DNA from: Brevibacillus reuszeri
GTDB taxonomy: Bacteria; Bacillota; Bacilli; Brevibacillales; Brevibacillaceae
Reading direction: 5' to 3'
Assembly: GCF_001187725.1 (NCBI RefSeq)
Contig: NZ_LGIQ01000009.1
Location: forward strand, 1,306,547 to 1,370,546
Length of the DNA stretch: 64,000 nt
This document shows positions 60,092-64,000 of the stretch, in pieces. Below the pieces are notes generated by a model. It saw only the letters and a list, made by a program, of their open reading frames with translations. It ran no database searches and was not told where the DNA came from. The position numbers and the translations under genes were made by a program. Every line of letters begins with the position of its first letter. Positions within the stretch are counted from its first letter, which is position 1.

Positions 60092-60304
60092 GTAACTCCC
60101 CCATCTGATGGCACATGACAAGTAATACATAGGAACAGATTGACGGCCCTCTAGAGCCAATGTAAAAGTATGTTGTAGGAGCGCTGCCATACCAGCACAC
60201 CTCTGACTGGAAGCCTAGCTATGTAGTTGGTGTTTATTTGCAATATTTGCTAAGGACCTATGTCTCCTTTACTATACAACATTTATTGTCAATATGTTGA
60301 AATC

Positions 60305-60311
60305 TTCGACA
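60305..60311 (-). promoter_or_regulatory. Spo0A-box-like site upstream of the GGDEF-EAL gene
   Basis: On the minus strand TTTTGTCGAA matches the 0A box core TGTCGAA with its preferred T-rich 5' side, about 215 bases before the gene. A TATAGT and a CAACAT/ATGTTG inverted repeat (60277-60299) are nearer the gene. Confidence 0.3.
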
Positions 60312-60368
60312 AAAGATTCAAAATCCCACCTAGCAGCCAGATCAAGTAGATTATCTTTTCCCTGAATC

Positions 60369-60403
60369 AGAAAAAAGGTTGTCGAAAAGCACTCGACAAC
60401 CTT
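60369..60403 (-). terminator. Terminator of the nuclease gene
   Basis: AAGGTTGTCGA pairs with TCGACAACCTT around a seven-base loop, followed on the minus strand by TTTTCTGATT. Confidence 0.85.
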
Positions 60404-60428
60404 AGATGACATCCATGTGGACTTGTTC

Positions 60429-61151
60429 CTACCGCTTCGGCGCACGGAAACCAGCAGCCTGTGCTTCTTCTTCTGTTGCAAACCACATCTCGGCGTTGGT
60501 CTGTTCATAGCTTGACGAGCCTGGTACGTGGTATATTTTATCCCCTTTGGAATTGATATTTCCTTTGATCAGCTTCCCGTCAGGGGGAGTCTGTGTATTG
60601 CTCGCGGAATCTTTTTCTTTCTTCTTCGACTTGTCCTCTTTCTTTTTTGATTCCGCTTTTTTCTCGTCTTCCAGTCCCCATAAGCCTCGGTTCTGCTCTC
60701 TTGCCTCCCGCTCCGCTTCTAAAAACAAATCCGCATGAGCGACGTTTGGCGGGATCGTCATAATCCGGGCGTAACCATCCCGCACCAGCTTTTCATTCAC
60801 GAATGTGCCGTCAGACATATAAACGTAAGCGAGTAGCCGCTTGTATTTGTCATACGGCTCCGCATCGAACTTTAATGTAACTTTTTGCCCCGTCAGCAGC
60901 TCTTTTGTATAATTGCTCGCTTCTTTTCCGTATGGTTCAACAGGATGGTTGGGTTTGACCGTCTCGGGAGTATCCATCCCAATCATCCGCACTTTTTCGC
61001 CACTCTCTAGTTCAAACGTATCTCCATCTACCACACGCTTTACCGTGGCCTCAATCTGTCCGTTTGCCTGTGGTTGATTTGATGCGGAACAGGCAGCAAG
61101 CAAAAGCGCAAAAGCGAACAGGTACATCACAGTCATTCGTTTCATAATCAT
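60429..61151 (-). CDS. Thermonuclease (SNase) family lipoprotein
   Basis: A 240-residue exported lipoprotein with lipobox LLAACS. The SNase core is ATVKRVVDGDTFELESG, with the catalytic RMIGMDTPETVKP loop, KRLLAYVYM and VRDGYARI. A Lys/Glu-rich linker and a C-terminal cell-wall-binding-like tail (MWFATEEEAQAAGFRAP) follow. It should degrade DNA or RNA outside the cell. GAGGAG is eight bases before ATG 61151. Confidence 0.88.
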   Translation of the reverse strand: MIMKRMTVMYLFAFALLLAACSASNQPQANGQIEATVKRVVDGDTFELESGEKVRMIGMDTPETVKPNHPVEPYGKEASNYTKELLTGQKVTLKFDAEPYDKYKRLLAYVYMSDGTFVNEKLVRDGYARIMTIPPNVAHADLFLEAEREAREQNRGLWGLEDEKKAESKKKEDKSKKKEKDSASNTQTPPDGKLIKGNINSKGDKIYHVPGSSSYEQTNAEMWFATEEEAQAAGFRAPKR

Positions 61152-61200
61152 TTGGTCTACTCCTCTTTGCATGTTGCTACTTTATTTGCAGGCAATCACA

Positions 61201-61231
61201 CGAAAAAACCGACCCGTAGCGTGTCAGTTTT
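61201..61231 (-). terminator. Terminator after the sigma-partner gene
   Basis: AAAACCGAC pairs with GTCAGTTTT with one G-U pair over a nine-base loop; on the minus strand a T run follows. Confidence 0.65.
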
Positions 61232-61290
61232 ACGCGATTGCGATTTTTATGATTTTATAATTCTCTTCCTCAATTGGCAAGCGGTGCCTT

Positions 61291-62847
61291 TTATTTCTTC
61301 TCCTCTAGATAACCGGATAATAGGTTTCGCTCCAAAGGCACATAGACCAGAGAGGGAGCCTCTTGACCATGGATCCAGACATAAACCAGCTGCAAAGGGT
61401 GGTTGTCTATATACTCTTTTGCTGTGATTGCATCCCGTACTGGTTGATTCTGCTTCGTTATTGGTTGCTCCTTTTTGGCAGAATTCTTTTGAAAGCCAAT
61501 AACTTGACCTGTTGTTGCGTGGACCTCAACGGTATAGGTAGAGAAAGAAGCAGAGCCTTTTTGTTCAGGCAAAGCTTGGAAATAAATGCGGTAAGCGAAT
61601 TTGTCATGTTCTACTTCGATAACCTGCAAGCTTGTCACTTCGGCAGCCAGGTAGTTTTGCAAGAACGAAATGGCTGTTTGTGTCGCCCTAGCCGCATCCA
61701 TTTGATCGGATGAACCTGTAGATGGCTGACCGACATACTCCATTTCCACCACCTCTCCCGTAGAAGAGACCGTTTTCAATGTAATCGTGCTACTTTTCCC
61801 TGTACGCCAACGATAGCTGCGTGTGTCCAAAAAATCATTTTCTGAACGCCTGTATGTCTTCTCAACAACAAGTCCAAACTCGCTAGCTAACAACTGGATG
61901 GCTTCATCTTCCGTGGTGACTGTCCATATTTTTCTCGTAGAATCCAGGTCGTAAATTTTCCCGCGCAACTCGTCATATTTCTTTTCAATCCCGATCAGCT
62001 GTCCGCTTTTGGCGTCGATAAACCCCATCAAATCAGGATCGTAAACCGCTGCCTGCTTTTCTGCGAAATACCTACTCAATGTCTGAACAAGGATTTTTTC
62101 AGCTTCCGTTCTTCCAATGGTAACAGTGGGGTCTGGGAAAAGCTGTTCATTCCATGCTCTTTCTTGAATTTGATTCGCCGTAATTGCCTTTCCTTTATTT
62201 TGTTCGTCCAAAGCTACGATATAATGCTCATTGAGAAAAGGAAGGCCGTTAACTTCGCGCAGAAATACGAACTCGTTTTGCTGTGGATTGGTAAGTGATT
62301 GAACGACTTCATATTGCTTCTCGGCACCAATTTGCTGTTCCAGATACATCTTCGCTTTAGCTATTGCATCGCCTTCGCTCCCTGTTTGCACAGAATGGGC
62401 AGGAACTGCAGCTTTATCCGTGGACGTACTACCATTCTTTGTGTATTCATGACCTACCTCTGCTGTTCTTGACTCCATCTGCATCGTATTTTTACCGCTT
62501 TTAGGAGAAGGTGAATCAGTTGATTCGTGGTCGAGTGGAGGATTGTTCAACATGTAGGGTGGTCCTTCACTTTCATGAGGGGCAATCACCTGTTCCAAAC
62601 GGCTAGGTGCTTTGTCTGACAATGAGGGGAACGCCAGTGAAACGCCCCATACTGCCAGAGCAAGACAAGCCGCAGTTTGAAATACCCTGCTTGCTCGTGT
62701 TCTTGTTTTTTCTTTTCTATCCATGCCTCTTGCCTGTTCAGACAAGATAGCTTGCAGCCGCTTGATTTCATCTTTTCTAGGCTCAGGAGCATTCCCGCTC
62801 AGGAGTTTGATCTGTTCATGTAGGAACTCCTCATCTTCCCAATACAT
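61291..62847 (-). CDS. Membrane protein encoded with an ECF sigma factor, YcdB-like repeats
   Basis: A 518-residue protein: a cytoplasmic N-terminal region (1-54), one membrane helix (about 55-74), then a long exported part with two or more YcdB/PepSY-like modules (FLREVNGLPFLNEHYIV and FQALPEQKGSASFSTYTVEV) and a HPLQLVYVW motif near the end. Its gene overlaps the sigma factor by 17 bases, so it is most likely the membrane anti-sigma or partner factor. No zinc-binding HxxxCxxC motif is seen in the N-terminus. GGGGGGAG is six bases before ATG 62847. Confidence 0.75.
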   Translation of the reverse strand: MYWEDEEFLHEQIKLLSGNAPEPRKDEIKRLQAILSEQARGMDRKEKTRTRASRVFQTAACLALAVWGVSLAFPSLSDKAPSRLEQVIAPHESEGPPYMLNNPPLDHESTDSPSPKSGKNTMQMESRTAEVGHEYTKNGSTSTDKAAVPAHSVQTGSEGDAIAKAKMYLEQQIGAEKQYEVVQSLTNPQQNEFVFLREVNGLPFLNEHYIVALDEQNKGKAITANQIQERAWNEQLFPDPTVTIGRTEAEKILVQTLSRYFAEKQAAVYDPDLMGFIDAKSGQLIGIEKKYDELRGKIYDLDSTRKIWTVTTEDEAIQLLASEFGLVVEKTYRRSENDFLDTRSYRWRTGKSSTITLKTVSSTGEVVEMEYVGQPSTGSSDQMDAARATQTAISFLQNYLAAEVTSLQVIEVEHDKFAYRIYFQALPEQKGSASFSTYTVEVHATTGQVIGFQKNSAKKEQPITKQNQPVRDAITAKEYIDNHPLQLVYVWIHGQEAPSLVYVPLERNLLSGYLEEKK

Positions 62848-63376
62848 GATGCTCTCCCCCCTCTTCTGCTGATCGCACACTGAGCTTTTTCTGAATGAGC
62901 TTGATCGCGCGATGATAGTCTACCTTTACTTTTGATTCAGATATTCCGAGCAGCTCTGCTGTTTCTTTCACACTGCATCCTTCAAGGGCACGCAAAATAA
63001 TGACCAGACGATACTTGGGTGGAAGCAAAAGAATGGCCTGTTTCAATTCCTTGTCCCGCTCCTTTTCCACAAAAATATCCTCTGGCAGGCCATCCTTGGC
63101 TGGCAGCCTTCTGAACCATAAATCTGAAAACAAGCGTTGAAATTTTTGCCGCCGATACAAGTCGATGGCAGCATGCTTGGCTATGGAAAAAATCCATGTT
63201 TTAATTTGTACCCTCCCGTCGAAACGGGGCAACGCCTGCAAGATCCTGACAAAAACCTCCTGGGCGATGTCCTCGGCATCATTTCGATTTCCGATAAAAT
63301 GATATAGGAAATAGAAAATATCCTCATAGTACGTTTCGACCAGACTCGTAATCTTCTCTTCGTAGCTTTCACCCAT
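62831..63376 (-). CDS. ECF RNA polymerase sigma factor
   Basis: A 181-residue ECF sigma factor with region 2 (DAEDIAQEVFVRILQALPRFDG, KTWIFSIAKHAAIDLYRRQ) and region 4 (LLLPPKYRLVIILRALEGCSVKETAELLGIS, SKVKVDYHRAIK). GGAGGG is six bases before the ATG. It overlaps its partner gene by 17 bases. Promoter specificity is not known; self-control is likely. Confidence 0.92.
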   Translation of the reverse strand: MGESYEEKITSLVETYYEDIFYFLYHFIGNRNDAEDIAQEVFVRILQALPRFDGRVQIKTWIFSIAKHAAIDLYRRQKFQRLFSDLWFRRLPAKDGLPEDIFVEKERDKELKQAILLLPPKYRLVIILRALEGCSVKETAELLGISESKVKVDYHRAIKLIQKKLSVRSAEEGGEHHVLGR

Positions 63377-63447
63377 TCACTTCCCTCCCTTCTCCCATCC
63401 CACGAAGCCATGCCTGCCCCTTACGTAGAGCAGGCACAGCCTATCCG

Positions 63448-64000
63448 CTATTTCGAAGGGATACTTTTCCCTGACACTGCATCGACATACTCCAGCACGT
63501 CTTTATTCGCCACAGGCTTGTAAACCAACAGAGGGGTCACTGATCTCTTGCTATCGATTACAGGAGAAAAATACATCAACTGTAGTGGATGATTCTTCAA
63601 GTACTCTTGTGCTGCCTGTTCACGTGAAACGATTTTCGCCGGATCAGGATACGTGACATTCGCTGATTGTGAAAAATCGCCCGACAATCCAATCAGTTTC
63701 CCTGTCTCTTTACTGAGCGTCACTTGATACATTTGGTTCAATACAGGAAGCCCGTTATGTGTGCCGTAAAAGGTGAAGCTGTAGGACGTGTCCTCACTCA
63801 GATGGGAATCTGAATCTAACGCTACCGCTTTCGTCTCAGCATTCAGATAGGTTTGCAAGACCTCGACTGCTGTTTTTTTGGCAGCTTCTAGCGCGATTTT
63901 TTGTGTCGGTACTGAAGACTTGGCCGCTTCCAGACTCAACTCCATGACTTGCCCATTCCCTTGCTTTACGGAAGCTTTCGCAATCTGGTTTCCTTTTTTC
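63448..64000 (-). CDS. PepSY/YcdB-like secreted-domain protein, 5' end outside window
   Basis: The last 184 codons of a minus-strand gene; the open frame runs off the right edge with no start in the window. It contains NGLPVLNQMYQVTLSKETGKL and EYLKNHPLQLMYFSPV, which match the C-terminal modules of the sigma partner protein at 61291-62847 (shared NHPLQL.Y motif). It is probably a paralogue in the same locus. The stop is 71 bases before the sigma start; a TGCCTGC/GCAGGCA hairpin (63411-63436) without a T run lies between. Confidence 0.7.
   Translation of the reverse strand, partial: KKGNQIAKASVKQGNGQVMELSLEAAKSSVPTQKIALEAAKKTAVEVLQTYLNAETKAVALDSDSHLSEDTSYSFTFYGTHNGLPVLNQMYQVTLSKETGKLIGLSGDFSQSANVTYPDPAKIVSREQAAQEYLKNHPLQLMYFSPVIDSKRSVTPLLVYKPVANKDVLEYVDAVSGKSIPSK

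Noticed and set aside
60272..60508. Minus-strand frame between the nuclease and GGDEF-EAL genes
   Set aside because: It overlaps the nuclease end and its terminator, has no family and no ribosome site.
1..64000. CRISPR arrays, tRNA or rRNA genes, insertion sequences, prophage, toxin-antitoxin pairs
   Set aside because: No supporting repeats, cloverleaf sequences, transposase motifs or paired small genes were seen on either strand.

Overview
The window reads as a chromosomal segment of an endospore-forming Bacillales bacterium, most like Brevibacillus or a close relative. This is inferred from a complete spoIIIAA-AH operon, cotJABC, a tandem glycine riboswitch on gcvT-gcvPA-gcvPB, mntR, lipM, and the conserved yqh gene order around them. 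Gene starts follow strong GGAGG-type ribosome sites, with frequent GTG and TTG starts. No rRNA, tRNA, CRISPR array, insertion sequence or prophage was found.

Layout. (1) 1-11119, nearly all minus strand: spoIIIA engulfment-channel operon, accB-accC, an Asp23/AmaP envelope-stress cluster, nusB and a TsaD-like protein that runs off the left edge. (2) 11265-19316, accessory: comA-comB (sulfolactate synthesis), a DUF441 membrane protein, a ferredoxin-NADP reductase-like flavoprotein, an AraC-type activator, an MFS transporter, a beta-lactamase-fold hydrolase and a GbsR/MarR-type regulator. (3) 19423-25299: efp, an M24 peptidase, aroQ, yqhR, yqhQ, yqhP-like, a patatin-like lipase and mntR. (4) 25399-33648: an FMN reductase, a YkvI-like membrane protein, an orphan PAS histidine kinase, a secreted M28-like protein with a damaged active site, D-amino acid transaminase, lipM and a MurG-type glycosyltransferase. 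(5) 33755-41201: glycine cleavage genes, a SNF2 helicase and YqhG. (6) 41311-49040: small conserved proteins, a lipid- or membrane-anchored M1 peptidase, a molybdate ABC transporter with a divergent HTH/binding-protein-fold regulator, and pxpA. (7) 49200-60091: ylbG, ylbF, a helicase-associated/WYL-like protein, RNase J, cotJABC, shikimate kinase and a PAS-GGDEF-EAL protein. (8) 60429-64000: a lipoprotein nuclease and an ECF sigma factor with a membrane partner between two related secreted-domain proteins.

The most interesting structure is regulatory. Between 14602 and 15829 two near-consensus Fur boxes overlap predicted promoters: one for the AraC-type regulator and one for the reductase. 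Three 21-bp direct repeats end one base from the reductase -35 element. This is the layout expected of a Fur-repressed, siderophore-responsive AraC activator driving a ferric-siderophore reductase. A second notable site lies before modA: two AT-rich operator copies 21 bp apart, one a perfect 20-bp palindrome, overlap the promoter beside a divergent HTH plus periplasmic-binding-fold regulator. Other oddities are a probable M28 pseudopeptidase, an M1 peptidase fused to a copper-amine-oxidase-N-like domain, and three genes whose Shine-Dalgarno spacing points to a GTG or TTG start just downstream of a decoy ATG.
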